Origin: Mercenaria mercenaria
Lineage: Eukaryota; Mollusca; Bivalvia; Venerida; Veneridae
Reading direction: 5' to 3'
DNA length: 64,000 bases
Assembly (NCBI RefSeq): GCF_021730395.1
Contig: NC_069367.1
Span: 73,455,501-73,519,500, forward strand
Position numbers and translations under genes: made by a program
Part shown: piece by piece, positions 21,690-33,963 of the stretch
How positions within the stretch are numbered: the first letter of the stretch is position 1
Layout: every line of letters begins with the position of its first letter
The notes under the pieces: model-generated
What the model was told of the DNA's origin: nothing
What the model saw: only the letters and a program-made list of their open reading frames with translations
Database searches by the model: none

Positions 21690-22200
21690 AATGGATTTGG
21701 TTCTAACAAAACCAAAGGGCTTAGGGCTTTGATATTTTGTTTGTATCATCATCTAATAGTCCTCTACCAAGATTGTTCAAATTAACCCCTAGGAAAAAGT
21801 ATGGCCTCGTCCTGGGAAACTTTGAAAATCATCCTGTTCAAAACCACATGATGTAGGGCTTTGATATTTGGTATGTATCATCGTTTAGTAGTCCTTTACC
21901 AGTATCATTCAAATTATCTCCCTGGAGTTAAAACTGGCCCCGCCCCTCGGGGCACATGGTTTATACAGACTTGTATAGGAAAAAACTTTAAGGCCCGGAG
22001 CTTAGTCTTAGTATGTGGCAAGCTTTAGTGGAACTCTACCAAGATTGTTCAAATCATGACCTTGGGGTCAATATATGCCACGCCCAGCTTGTCCCTTGTT
22101 TTACATTGACTTATATAGGAAAAATCTTGTCCAGAGCCATAAGACCCAGACCTTAGATATTTGGTATTTAGTATTGCCTAGTGGTCAACTAACAAATTTG
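21690..22200 (+). repeat. array with 'ctttgatatttggtatgt' units
   Basis: Three to four units, about 145 bp, carry 'ctctaccaagattgttcaaa' and 'gggctttgatatttggtatg'. They are related to the units inside 15101-16345. Non-coding. Confidence 0.6.
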
Positions 22201-22640
22201 TTAATACCCCCCCACACCCCACAAAGTGTTGGAGGGGGGGGGGTTATAGGAATGGTCTTCGTCCGTCCTTCCAGCTTCCGTCCTTCCATAACATTTTGTG
22301 TCCGCTCTGTATCTCATAAACCCCTTGAAGGATTTTCATGAAACTTGGGTCAAATGATCACCTTATCAAGACGATGTGCAGAACCCATGAGGCGGCCATG
22401 TTGGCTCAAGGTCAAGGTCACACTCGAGATCAAAGTTTTGAGCCTTCCATTTCGTGTTCGCTCTGTATCTCCTAAACCCCTTCAAAGAAGTTATATTTAT
22501 AACTCTTTGACCCCTTGAAGGATAATCGTGAAACTTGGATCAAATGATGACATCATCAAGACGATGTGCAGAACCCTTGAGTCAGCCATGTCAGCTCAAG
22601 GTCAAGGTCACAACTCGAGGTGATTTTTCCTTTGCGACCA
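22200..22640 (+). repeat. array 'ccccttgaaggattttcatg / caaggtcaaggtcaca'
   Basis: Two and a half units share 'gtccgctctgtatctc', 'gacgatgtgcagaaccc' and 'ggctcaaggtcaaggtcaca'. Starts after a C/G-rich 'tacccccccacacccc...ggaggggggggggtta' inverted stretch at 22205-22244. From 22790 to 23250 no gene or clear repeat is recognised. Confidence 0.6.
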
Positions 22641-22790
22641 GTGTAGATCATACGTGCAGTCTGATCATGTGCACTGCTCGCAATTCAGTCAGTATGTTTT
22701 TGGTAAGCACCCCTTTAAACAGTTACTGGTACTGTCCAAACTGAAGGATGGACAAGTTCATTATAGAAATATAGCAGGGTAATGGTTAAC
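22625..22790 (+). mobile_element. fragment of the TTAA-ended MITE family
   Basis: 'cgtgcagtctgatcatgtgc' to 'agcagggtaatggttaa' matches the right two-thirds of the MITE at 41839-42048 ('tgtgcagtctgatcatgatc' to 'agcaggttaagggttaa'). The left terminus is missing. Confidence 0.6.
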
Positions 22791-23256
22791 AAGCGCCAGG
22801 CCACCCACGAAGATCTGTCCAACACTTGAAACACTACAGCCAGCACCAGAGGCTGGCAATGATGGCAACAACAAGTAAATATGACAGATGCAGTGTGGTC
22901 AGCGAAGAAAACAATCCTAAGACACTGTATTTCAGAGATTTCGCGGCATCATTTTAAATATGTGATTATTGTTTATCATGAGGTGATAGTTCTTAAATTT
23001 TTGTAAAAGGTTTTACATTTCAATATTTATATCTCCAAGGTTTGTTTAATAAACACACTTGTTGGTAAGGCTCTATATTGGTAGGGAAGTGTGTAGTATT
23101 TCTTTCTTAAATAGTATATGATGGCACCATTAACCGGGAGGTTTGAACCTCTATGTGCAGCCCGTCTGGGCGTACCAGATGATTTAAGCACTGATACTGA
23201 CAATAGGGGTAAAATGTCCTCAAGGGGAGGGGTGCGATCTGGACTGTTACAATAAG

Positions 23257-23322
23257 GCTGTTATTATTATTATTGTCATTATTATTAATATTGTTAAAAT
23301 AACTATTATTATCATTATTATG
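23257..23322 (+). repeat. (ATT)n microsatellite
   Basis: Interrupted 'ttattattattattgtcattattatt' run. A shorter (TTA)n lies at 25108-25131. Confidence 0.85.
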
Positions 23323-23339
23323 TACAGCGCCATTGAATG

Positions 23340-23500
23340 TATCATTGTATTAATCAAATTATTCAGTTTCAACGTTCTTAGATGACGTCCGACGTAGTTG
23401 TTCTGGGATTCGTGATTCATGGATTTGCTGATCCTGTTCTGCCCGTCATTTCGCATGAACACCGTAAAAAAGTTTTATTTCTTAAATACACGTCGTACAT
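23340..23500 (+). repeat. copy of the right arm of the 52.0-kb foldback
   Basis: 'ttcatggatttgctgatcct', 'cgtcatttcgcatgaacacc' and 'cttagatgacgtccgacg' match 52121-52191 and 51899-51920. The left arm is absent here, so this copy cannot form the long hairpin. Confidence 0.6.
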
Positions 23501-23834
23501 TCTTTTGAAGACGGAATAAAACTAATTATAGAGCACATGATTACAAAAGGTTGTACCCGTCACTACTTTTTCTTGCAGGTTCATAATACAGTGTGGCTGA
23601 GGTTTTTTGGGGAAAAAAACAAACAAAATCGATTAACTTCAATGTTATGACCAATGGTATAACCCTCCATCACTGCACATCGTAGGACATAACGGGTAAT
23701 GTGAAAATACATATGTATCAGTGTGAAGCGGTTGTGTTTTGCTCCTTTTTGTTCCTAGATTGTTATTTCATTTACAGCTAGCCAACCTCGCACTTGTATT
23801 ATATAACGCATTTTTTTCGTGTTTTAACATCGGC

Positions 23835-23908
23835 AGAATCCCGAGGGACTGGTTGGTGCCCGAGCCCGGTGGGGCGAGGGTACTGGTCAACGTGTCCCGA
23901 GGGATTCT
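23835..23908. repeat. short imperfect hairpin
   Basis: 'agaatcccgagggactggt' (left) and 'gtcccgagggattct' (right) are partly complementary and surround a GC-rich centre 'cccgagcccggtggggcgag'. No function assigned. Confidence 0.5.
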
Positions 23909-24352
23909 AAAGTTGTTACAGTACATTAAATGAACATGCGTTATCGCTATTCTAGCATTAAAGAATAAATTATTCCTCAACGTCATTAAAGCGGGAACAC
24001 CTGCGTTGTTCTTTAATTAACGTTGGTCACGTCATTTCCTTTTGAATTATCCGTTTCGGGGCAATAATGCGTTTACGCTTTGCCACGAAATGCGCATATA
24101 AATAAAGTTGTTTTGACAGCACATGAGCGCGAGAATCTTTCAATTTACACATATTTTCACTCCTGTTAAAACATTTACAACGCAGTAGGCCTATGTATGT
24201 GCGTACATTTTGTTTTATCAAGACAGGGACCTAAAGTTCTCTTTAGGTATTGCACATTTTTTATCACCAACTGCCAGCGAGTAGGCCTACTGGGACTGAG
24301 TAGCTTGGAAAACCTGGTGGTTCTTTCACTTTTTACCCCCTCCCCTCACCTT

Positions 24353-24360
24353 CCCCCCCC

Positions 24361-24391
<31 letters not shown>

Positions 24392-24394
24392 ACG
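24353..24394 (+). repeat. poly-C tract followed by (CA)n
   Basis: About 24 C followed by about 8 CA repeats. A likely sequencing and slippage hotspot; minus-strand glycine-rich frames here are artefacts. Confidence 0.9.
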
Positions 24395-25217
24395 CACGTC
24401 GCTCGCATGGCTATAATGTTTCATCACTGAACGTTTACCATTATTATAAAAAAACATAAAAGATTTTTTTTTCAGAGTGAAATCGGAGTATATTTCAGTG
24501 GCAAGGTACTTGAAAATATTGTCGCTGTTGCCCTCAAATAAAATGTCTGGTGTCGCTGGCAAGGCTGCTCGCAGTTCAAGCTGTAAGTCTGGACCTAGAG
24601 TCGCAACATGAACAGCTAAGACGGGCGAGTATGTTCGGATAGCATCTTTAAGATTGGAAACAAATTAGCTGGCACATTCAACCAGTTTATATTTATTATC
24701 TCTTGTTTGAATTTATATTATAGTTCAATGATACCAATATAGATGGATCTTGAAGAAAAAGTTTTGACCGGATTTTTAGAACCTATATGTCTGGATTTGA
24801 CAGATTCATCATGGAATCCAAGATTTATTGTTGTTTGAAGATATTTTGCAAATTTGTATGAAATCAAACCATAAATGAACTCTCTGTATTCTACAAAGCC
24901 CTATCACGAGTAACTTTTGGCCATTTAAGGGGCATTTAAGTCTGATGGTGGGATCTGGCCAGTTTTCAAAAGTAACCAAGATATTATGCCAATACAAGTT
25001 GTGTGCACGTTTGATTAAGTTGATTGCAAAGTGTGGTCTCTATCGTGTTCACGTGTGTATACTGAGAGCGAGCGGAAGAACGGCGATCACAAAAGCTCAT
25101 CATAATATGTTATTATTATTATTATTATTATCCTTTAGAAGTTTATTGCCAGTCATGTTGCTAGATCTAAAGTTATATATTTAAAAGACCGACTTAAAAT
25201 TAAAGTTTCTTGTATCT

Positions 25218-27500
25218 CACGGGGGAGGAACTGTTACACGAGACTCGGTTGTGGAGGATATCATGTTACAGATTTAGGATGCTTCTGTTACAGTATTCCT
25301 GGATAACGTTACAGCATTCGGAAGATAATAATAGCTGTCGGTATTTTGTTTGCCAAAGATGTGGTAAAGATTTATCTCTTTTTCCAAAAATAAAAATTGT
25401 TTTTCTAGATCAGTGATATGCTTGTCTGTTGAGACATGGCTTAACCTGCAAAACACAGTATATTGATGTCAATCAAGCGTTTTATGAAAAAATTCGAAAT
25501 TTTGATAGAAAAATATCTAAAAGAAATTGATTAAAAGATATTCCAACCGTATTTCATGCAAATTTGCATTGATTAAAACCCTCTTCAGGCATGGACTTAT
25601 AAAACGAGGTAGAAAAATTACTGTTGATCTATTATTTCGTGGTTTTATAGAATGTTGCAGTTTAGCCGGATATGTTACAGTTGTGGGTTGCTGCTTTTGA
25701 ATGTGTTACAGATTTAGGATGATACTTTTTCCTTCTTCAGGATTCTGTTGTTAGATGTAAATACTGCTAAACAACATTTGTTTTGTCATTTGAGGCAGTC
25801 AGACATGTACTAGAGTGGCGTTGCTGTAACGACGTTTAAAAAAACAGGAAAGTCCACCTAAGGGGAGAAGATGTCGGTTGTGATATGTCAAGAACCACAT
25901 ATGATGAACAATTGATGATACAAGTTATGCAGAGCAAATCTTCCATCCCTTTTTTCATGCAAATTGACCGATCGTTTGAACAATCTCTAAATACATCGGT
26001 TGTTAAATGTTTTCCATAACCTCTAAATAAATCACCAAAGATATCGCGGAGCGAAATCGAGAAATGTTTTAAGTGTGTATTTATTTATACTCGCATAGAT
26101 TAGTTACTTTCGTTCAAATGTAAAAAGAGTGAGTTACTATGTTTATAAGGTAACTCCTTATTTTTGAACAACCCGAATTTAATGTGCTCGTGCTCGCGTT
26201 CACGCAATGCCTACAGTCCTGAGACATGCCTTCTAATGGCACACAGTCCTGAAAAGCCCTTGCCACCGTCATACACACAAAGACAAAGACGCATATACTT
26301 TTAGATGAAAATCCTGAAATATTATCCATTTTAACTATGAACTGCGTATAAAATCCTCTGTTAAATGATTTAGGCTCCTAACTGTGACCAAACAGATTCA
26401 ATGCTTCAAATTAGCCTATTTGATTGTGCATGCTTGCCAAATCTTCATTGCGCAGATGCATATCTGCTTGTAGGCAGCTACGCACCTGCAGGCAGACTAT
26501 GATTTGATGGTTGTTCCAACAGTAGACACGTATACATGTTTAACAAAAAAGAATCTTTTGTTATTTGAAATGAAGTTTTATTGCACATGTGCGAGTTGTC
26601 GTGAGAAAAGCCAATTAATTTCTTAAGTTCTCCTTTACCGATTCCGAGAGGATATTTTCTTTTAAGCTTATTAGTAATTGAAATCGTTGATAAAGACACG
26701 CATTGCCAAGCATAAACAGGTACTATTTATGAAAGAACAGCTTATTAAAGTGCAAACGACGATTCGATGCGAATTGGTGATTATGGTATCATATACATTA
26801 GATATAGAACAATAGCTTTCCATTGAAAATGTTTATATATCATTTTATTATATATAGCTGTTGAATCAGATTTAGAATTTCGAAATTAGAAAAAAATGCA
26901 CTTGGTATAATATATTTGTTACATCTTACAAAAAAAATCCCGCATAATTCATGGTATCGAAATTTTATATGCTATCCTGGTATTGTATATTGTCAAAATG
27001 TATTCCAAAAAGTATCATCCTAAATCTGTAACACATCCAGAAGAAGCACCCCACAACTGTAACATTCTATAAAACCACGAAAAATTAGACCCACATTGAT
27101 TTTTCTACCTCGTATTATAACTGCATGCCTAAAGAGGGTCTTTATCGATGCAAATGAGCATAAAATATGGTTGAAACATATTTTAATCAACTTCTTTTAG
27201 ATAATTTTCTATCAAAATTTCGGATTTTGTCATTAAACGCTTGATAGACATCAATATACTGTGTTTCACGTGTTAAACCATGTCTCAGCAGACGTACATA
27301 CCATTGATCTAGAGAAACAATTTTTACTTTTGCAAAAAAGAGATAAATATTTACGATTTTTTTGGCAAACAAAACACCGACAGTGATTTTTATCCTCCGA
27401 ATGCTGTAACGTTATCCAGGAATACTGTAACAGTAGCATCCTAAATCTGTAACATGATATCCTCCACAACCGAGTCTCGTGTAACAGTTCCTCCCCCGTG
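25218..27500. mobile_element. long-TIR DNA element, 2.28 kb, non-autonomous
   Basis: The left arm 25218-25730 and right arm 27006-27500 are reverse complements over about 500 bases. The outermost 130 bases are nearly identical ('cacgggggaggaactgttac', 'gagactcggttgtggagga'); similarity falls inward. Each arm holds at least five copies of the core GTTACA, spaced 20-40 bases apart near the tip, possibly protein-binding sites. The flanks 'cttgtatct' and 'gttgtttat' match at 6 of 9 positions, perhaps a worn 9-bp target duplication. The 1.27 kb core has only short open frames and no transposase motif. Superfamily unassigned; long arms with a 9-bp target would fit a Mutator-like element, which is inference. 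Confidence 0.85.
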
Positions 27501-27509
27501 GTTGTTTAT

Positions 27510-28019
27510 TTTTATATCTTTTCAAATGACAATTATTTTCAAAGTGGGACACCTTTTTCAGAATATTTTAAGTACGGGGCAGTATGGCAGAACATGTAAT
27601 GGTCAGGTAAAATATTGGTAACGATGTTGTTCGTCTACAATAAAAATATACCCGAAATTGAATCTTTCAAACGTTATCTAACACGACTTACTGGTATTGA
27701 ACGAATAACAGCAATTTTGAAAAATAAAGTAGATTATTTAACACAAAATAAAATAATTTTATAACTTGAACTCTGATATTTATATATGCACATATTGGAT
27801 ATGCAGAAACGCAGAACACAAAACTTGTACTTTCCAAATATTCTTGCTCACAATATTTTGGGTATTTTTCCAAATTTTCCATCCCCACATCATAAAACTA
27901 GATCTAGATCTATATTTTTTAGTCTACCAGATTACAGTATATTAATATTGTAAATTATGTTATTGTTAAATTTAAAATAAAATTTCAGTTGTTTTATAAT
28001 TCATTTCTATTTGTCAACC
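27510..28019. other. no gene recognised
   Basis: AT-rich sequence with several short open frames and no recognisable domain or repeat. A palindromic 'actagatctagatct' lies near 27898-27912. Confidence 0.35.
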
Positions 28020-28300
28020 CACTTTGCAGAAAGAACGCCAGTTGTAACGAAATAAAATGAAACAGTTTTAGATAGCTGAAAACGATGTTGAACATAGTTA
28101 TGTGAAATTTCATCTCTGAGACAATATTTGAAAATGGGAGGGTTTTAAGGCGTTAAACTGTCAAAATGTGCAACCATTTCGTGAGGCCCTTTTCTGGAAT
28201 TCAAGGCATACATAAGTAAATTGACAATCGTAAATTGATAATTCATATTTTATATGCTGTTTAATTTTCAAATAAAACAACTCTTTCTTGCTAAGATCTG
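28020..28300 (+). repeat. dispersed family E, copy 4 (diverged)
   Basis: 'gaacatagttatgtgaaatt', 'gggttttaaggcgttaaact', 'gaggcccttttctggaattc', 'acataagtaaattgacaatc' and 'tatgctgtttaattttca' follow the same order as in copies 2 and 3. 28300-29035 has no recognised gene. Confidence 0.65.
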
Positions 28301-29039
28301 CTGATGACCAAAATTCCAAATGTCAAATATCCGCTTAAACGTTAATTATCATAAAAAAAACCCGTGTTGTTCAACAGACCAGCTTCTAGGGAAAATCACT
28401 GAACCATAACATCCCAACTATATGTACAATTTTGCTTGACAGTGGTTACTCTAGCCTGGCTCCCTGGCTGCATGGTTATCTTTTATATTAATACTGGAAA
28501 CATTTTATTAGAAACTTTTAAACCTCAAAAATAGCACAGTTTTATCTGCTGATGACTGAATCATACAGCCTGGTGAAAGTTGGCCAGTGTAACCCTAGAT
28601 TGTCCCTGAAAATAATTAACTACTGAGAATCCTATCAATTGTAAGGCAATTAACAATCCTATGTAATGACAAATTCTACTTACCAATTTGATAGGGGTCA
28701 TTTGAGAAAACATGAGATGTTGATATTTTCTAGAAGTGTTCATGATTCAACAGTTTACTAGTAAATGTAAAAGTGAAATATTGTATGTGGATAATCATTT
28801 GAAAGTAACATAAACTCGGGATATTTTTTTATGAATTTTTAGGTTTTATTAAATGTTTAATATGGAAACTCCAACTACTGAAAGTGTTTACTGTTATGGT
28901 AAAATTAACCCTTACATCAAAAAAGTTCAAATGTATTTTATGTGAAGAAATGAAAGAAAACAGAAAAGAAAGACAGCACTTGTGTTTCATGGTCAAGAAA
29001 AACAGACTTGTACTGGTACATAACTGAGCAACTTTTGGG

Positions 29040-29219
29040 TACAGTGCAACCTCTGTAGAGCAACACCCTTTGGGAGATAAAAATATTGACTGTTATGTAG
29101 AGGTTGTGGTTTAGAAGAGGTAAATTTGATGGTATATTTCAGCTTAGGGAAATTTTGATGATGTTTTTATAGAAAGGCTTGTGCTTAAGAGAGGGCTACT
29201 CTGGAGAGGTTGTACTGTA
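29040..29219. mobile_element. MITE family M1, copy 2
   Basis: 'TAcagtgcaacctctgtagagc' at the left, 'tctggagaggttgtactgTA' at the right, same orientation as 18062-18241 and about 85% alike by eye. From 29220 to 30095 nothing gene-like is seen. Confidence 0.8.
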
Positions 29220-30095
29220 TTAATATTGTTTCACAGGAGAAAAGTTTGTATTTTAAATGATTTTATTAAACAAAGAAAAAATAATAATGAAGGGTGCTGG
29301 TGATGTTAAAAGTACTTAGGGCCCTGAATTCTGTTTTGGTCGTCATTGAGATGTCTTTAGCTATGGCCAGTTCTTGATGACACCAAGTCAGTAGATTATT
29401 TGCAATTTTATTTCCAATGACATCATGACAGATACTGAACATCATAGTTTAAAGTTCTAAAAGTTAATGAAGTTTTACACAAAGTTTTAAACCAGTGGTG
29501 AACTGTGTGTATTATAAAGCGTTTAAATTATAAATTACTGTTAATATTCAATATATGGTCAACAGAATGAAACATAATTTCCTTTTAAATATACTTTTAC
29601 AACATGCTCTTGGTTTGGTCTTATTTGTTCGTATTTTAAAACTTTTAAATATAGCTTCATCCATTTCATCATTAAAAGTGAAGTTGAAAATGATTTAATT
29701 CTTGATCACAAGATGACAAATCCTCTGATAAATATGTTAAAGCACATTCCTGTTCTCTGATAAGCCAATACAACCTGATGGCAGGCCATAAATCGGTAAA
29801 TTAGCTGCGGCTCATTAAATGATGAAACCCTTAGGTAACACTTCACAGTAATAGCAGCCCCTTGTCACTAAAAAAATTAATGGAATTTGTCCTCAAAATT
29901 GCGTGTACCTGGTAGCAACTGATCACCAGTCCTATGTTTGGACCAGGGCATAAAATTGCCATGTAAAAAAACCTTCTGGAGTTACTTCCCTTTAAGAATA
30001 AAACTATTAATGTAAATAACGACCAACATAGGGAGTGGAAGCAAGTCTATGTTAATCTTGAAGTGTTGGAATTCAACAGTGTATCAAAATGTACA

Positions 30096-31045
30096 AGATA
30101 ACAAGAGTGTCGAGACAAGCAACGTCTCGATATTCAAACTAGGCTTTCAATGAATGAAACAAATGAAAAGGGTTAATGTTTGTAAAATTCAAAGTAAAAG
30201 GTAATGAACTTGTACTGCAATGTAATACAGGACATGAACATTGTGGTGAAGTTTCAATCATACACAATTTTGGGTACTGAGAACCACTTACATACAAAAC
30301 TTAACAAAAAAGTTGCTATGTCAAAGGGGATAATTTGTAAAAATTGAAAGTAAGTTATGGGACCATTTCAGTGATGTTTGATCATGACAGTGGAACAAGG
30401 GTGAAGTTTCATCTTATTCAATATTACGTAGAAGTTGATAATATGATTACATACAAAAATTAACCAAAAACTGCTAAGTCGAAAAAGGGGCATAATTTTG
30501 ATAAAAAGAGAGTAGAGTTTTTGGACTTGCTTAGTGCATTCAAATCATGATAGTGAAACATAGTATTAAGTTTCAATCCAATTCCATTAGTAACTGTGAG
30601 ATACCAGCTTACATTACAAAACTTAACAAAAATTTCTAAGCGAAAAAGGCATAATTTTGTAAAAAACAAAATCTGGTTATGGTAACTGTGCAATTAGATC
30701 CATTTCATCACAGTGAATAAGTGTTTAATCTTTCACATCCATTCCCTACAATGGTTATGATTCCGCTTCATACAATACACCTGATACCAAAAAATTTCTA
30801 AGTGAAAATAGGGTGCATAATTTTGTCAAAAAGCAAAATAGATGTTCATGGAACCTGGTGCAATGTAAGTCAGTTTGGTCACAGTCAATAAGTATGTGAA
30901 ATTCAATCCATTCCCTACAAGTGGTACTGAGATACAGCTACAACAAAACCTAACCAATCGGGACGCGACGCGGACGCAGAGCCGACGCCGACGCCGTACC
31001 CGGAGCATGGCGAGTGCAATGCTCACAGTCTATAGAAATAGTCGA
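30096..31045 (+). repeat. tandem array, about 120-130-bp units, GC-rich end
   Basis: Starts 'aacaagagtgtcgagacaag'. Six or so units follow with 'acaaaacttaacaaaaa', 'aaaggggcataattttg' and 'gtgaagtttcaatc'. It ends with a GC-rich 'gacgccgacgccgtacccgg' at about 30983-31002. Both strands show open frames across the GC-rich end, but these are arginine-rich by-products. Confidence 0.65.
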
Positions 31046-31131
31046 GCTAAAAAAAGAAAAACAAATCAAAGGTCACGACTTTGCTTAAAACAATCTAATC
31101 AGATCAAGACGATAATATTCACACCTGCGCT

Positions 31132-31442
31132 TCACTGTGTATAGTAGTCGCAACTTGACCGCGATGGTTGACCTTAGGCTGATTATTCATATCGATTATT
31201 TCATTATAGAAATCAAGGGTGCTTAGAGTAGCCGTGTATTTTTATATGGAATTTGTTACGTATATATACTTACATTTGATCAGTTAAACCTTTCAAAACA
31301 ATAATTTATATTTACACAAATTTATATTTAGTGCAGCTCTTTTTTTACGTACACTCCTTTTCAATAATAGGTTGTGCCTCATTATGTATTATAATGCAAA
31401 GGTTAACCATCGGGGTCAAGTTGCGTCCACTATAATCACGTG
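31132..31442. mobile_element. MITE, 311 bp, about 44-bp TIRs
   Basis: The left 'gtcgcaacttgaccgcgatg' to 'gttgacctt' is the inverse of the right 'aaggttaaccatcggggtca' to 'agttgcgtccactata'. The tips 'cactgtgtatag' and 'ctataatcacgtg' also pair. Body AT-rich, no coding capacity. Confidence 0.8.
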
Positions 31443-31626
31443 TAGTTTGGTAGAATTCAGCCTAATTGCATACAGCAAGTAAGGTTATCTTTGTAAAATA
31501 TGTTAAATCAAGGGCAATAACTCTGCTGAAAATCACTGAATGGAACATGTCGATAATATGTATAACTAGGCACTTACACTAGCTGTATGCTGTCACGTGA
31601 CCTGGTGTACGGCGAGAAAAGTTAAG

Positions 31627-31652
31627 ATGGCAGACGTGGATATTGAAGAAAG
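31627..31652 (+). CDS. first-exon-like segment in left arm (MADVDIEE)
   Basis: ATG in a strong context ('gttaagatggcag'), eight codons plus two bases, then GTAGGC. Upstream lies 'gtcacgtgac', a palindromic E-box. The mirrored copy at 34883-34908 keeps the frame with I-to-I, E-to-G changes. No downstream exon in matching phase could be joined, so this is probably a relic of a captured or duplicated gene start. Confidence 0.35.
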
Positions 31653-32670
31653 GTAGGCTCCTTGTTTGTTCATTGATTTCTCTGTTAATATTTCCTTTAG
31701 GGGAGAATGTTTTTTCGTATAACACGGCACTGACATTTGTCTTTCATCGGTTGTATACCATTACCTCAGACGACGTCTTGATTTTCTAGACTTTGCCCTT
31801 GAATGCAACAAAAACAACGGAAAATAAATCTAAGCGAGGAAAGACTCGATCACTTTCTTGTGCGATTTCTGCCATTTTATGAAGTAGACATAGACTGTGT
31901 ACATAGACAAAACGTGTGTATCAGCCAGTTCCCAGAAAACCGCATATTTCTTAAAAAAACTACTTGTTTTAAAATTTGCCAAGTGGACGGTCAGAAGGCC
32001 GAGGTTATTCTGTCGGTGTACGGAAAGACGACGGCCAAAAAAGTACTGTAAGAAGACAAAAATTCAAAGATTTTGCTACGAAATGGTGTACGGAAAGAAC
32101 ACAAAATCCTGAAATTTATTGACGATATTTCGACATTAGTGCTGTCAATTTTCAATGTTTTTCAAAACAACAGAATTTTAAAGATTATTGAAAAACTATG
32201 TTTCTGTATTAAGCATCGTCTTGGATGATAAATATAATCTGATAGATCTATTCTTACATACGCTTTCTTTAGACAATTCTAATTTGTTGGGAAGGAAAGT
32301 ACAGAGGGATTCTAACCTTGTAGTGTATTTTTACCTGAACATTTGAGCTCACTTATGTCATAATTATGTGAATCCTTCGTGCAAATACAATTTTATTTTT
32401 AATAGTTCTATTTAACACGATTTTAAAGTATGGCATGCTGCTCTTTTAGAAGAAACTTTGGAGTCACCATTTGAAAAGTTATTTATCATCGACATTTGAG
32501 AAGTATTTTAACGTATCTGCTTAGACAAGATCAGGTGTTGATCTTCAATAAGATCATTTACTGAAATATGTTTTAAAATACAGTTATACAGATGATAGTA
32601 TGTTGAAATTTAAATGAACACTTTTCCATAGGTATATTTAACACCTTGTAGGTTCTACCATTATGTTTAA

Positions 32671-33449
32671 GGATGTAGGAGCGAATTTTTTTCTAACGTT
32701 AGGATTTTTTTCATACTCTGTGAGCTTGACCAAATATTAGTTTCTAAGACCTTATATAACATGTAATATCCCATTGAATGCTATGGGGATTTTATGTCTT
32801 ACAGTTTGATATGAATACAATGTGATGTCAGCATTATATAAGCAAAAATGTCACAAACACATCTCTTTCATTTTTACATGTTGACATAATTACCCCACCC
32901 ACTTTATTTTCAATGGAAAATGTATTTAGATCTACAGAAAAATTCTGACATATTTGGCAGCTTTAATGACACACAAAAAAGCTTCAAAACGGAAAGAAAA
33001 ACGATTGGGGTCACCGTGTATCTAAGAGATTTATGAAGAAAAAAATGTTAAAAACTGGTGAATTTTGATAATATTTTGTCCTTTTTGTTTTAATTTATAT
33101 TTTCTAGATAAAATAAAGTGCTATCTTAAAAACTTTTATTTCAATTATAGCTCGTTGTTATATGTATCAATCAGGAAAATATCAAAACCAAACCTGATCT
33201 ACTTTGTTAGATATTTGAAATTACCTACCTCTACCCCATTGTAAATCTTACGTCAATTTTATGAAAATGCCAGCCAAAAATAAGGGTGATTTTTTTTAAA
33301 AAGTAGAATCTATTTTGTTAGATGGTACATTATTAGTCAAATTTTAATTACGTAGCGTTAATTTTTGGCAAAACTTTTGTTAAAATTCAATGCTCAAAGA
33401 AACATTTTTCAAAATGGCGGATATCATGAAAAAAAACGCTCGTACGTCC
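32671..33449. mobile_element. TTAA-flanked MITE, 779 bp
   Basis: 'TTAA-ggatgtaggagcgaattttt' at the left and 'aaaacgctcgtacgtcc-TTAA' at the right are inverted. TTAA on both sides (32667-32670 and 33450-33453) is the piggyBac-type target. It lies in the core of the 31.6-35.0 kb element and is therefore a later insertion. No open frame of note. Confidence 0.8.
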
Positions 33450-33504
33450 TTAATAAAATCAACATAGACATGATAGAGATCAAAAAGTGGCTTTTTAGCG
33501 CCTT

Positions 33505-33963
33505 TTGATGCAAAATGAAATTCAGTATTTCATAATAGAGAAAATACACTTACATTGTATTGATTTAGTATGTATGCCACTAAAGAGTAAAGAGCTCCAA
33601 ACTCTTTTGGAAATCAAGTTTGGCCACTTAATTAATATAGAAGTTGTAACGGAAAATATGAGTATATACCTGCGTTATGTTGTTTTTAATGTTATAAGGT
33701 GTATGTTCCGACTGCAAAAACAGAACCCTTATTCATGCAATACCTTTCACACTTTTGTGTTACGGTTTTTGTTGTCTGTGCCTCTAGCTGTTTTGGCAAT
33801 TTTAGATTTAGTGATGTTTTCTGTGAATATTTTGACCAGTATTTACTCTAAATTCGGCCTTAAAAATTATGACAATGTTTCTGGCAGAGCTATTCACAAA
33901 ATTGGCGGAAATATTCCTAGTCCGACCGTGATTCGAACCATAACACATCTTGTGTTAGGCTGA
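33505..33963 (+). CDS. hypothetical 152-residue open frame
   Basis: Lies in the core of the long inverted-repeat element. Residues about 84-107 ('FLLSVPLAVLAILDLVMFS') form one hydrophobic, membrane-like segment; the rest is mixed. No family is recognised, codon use resembles the AT-rich surroundings, and there is no clear splice or promoter context. It may be chance or a decayed gene. Confidence 0.2.
   Translation: MMQNEIQYFIIEKIHLHCIDLVCMPLKSKELQTLLEIKFGHLINIEVVTENMSIYLRYVVFNVIRCMFRLQKQNPYSCNTFHTFVLRFLLSVPLAVLAILDLVMFSVNILTSIYSKFGLKNYDNVSGRAIHKIGGNIPSPTVIRTITHLVLG

Noticed and set aside
24326-24562. Glycine-rich frame
   Set aside because: Produced by the poly-C/(CA)n tract.
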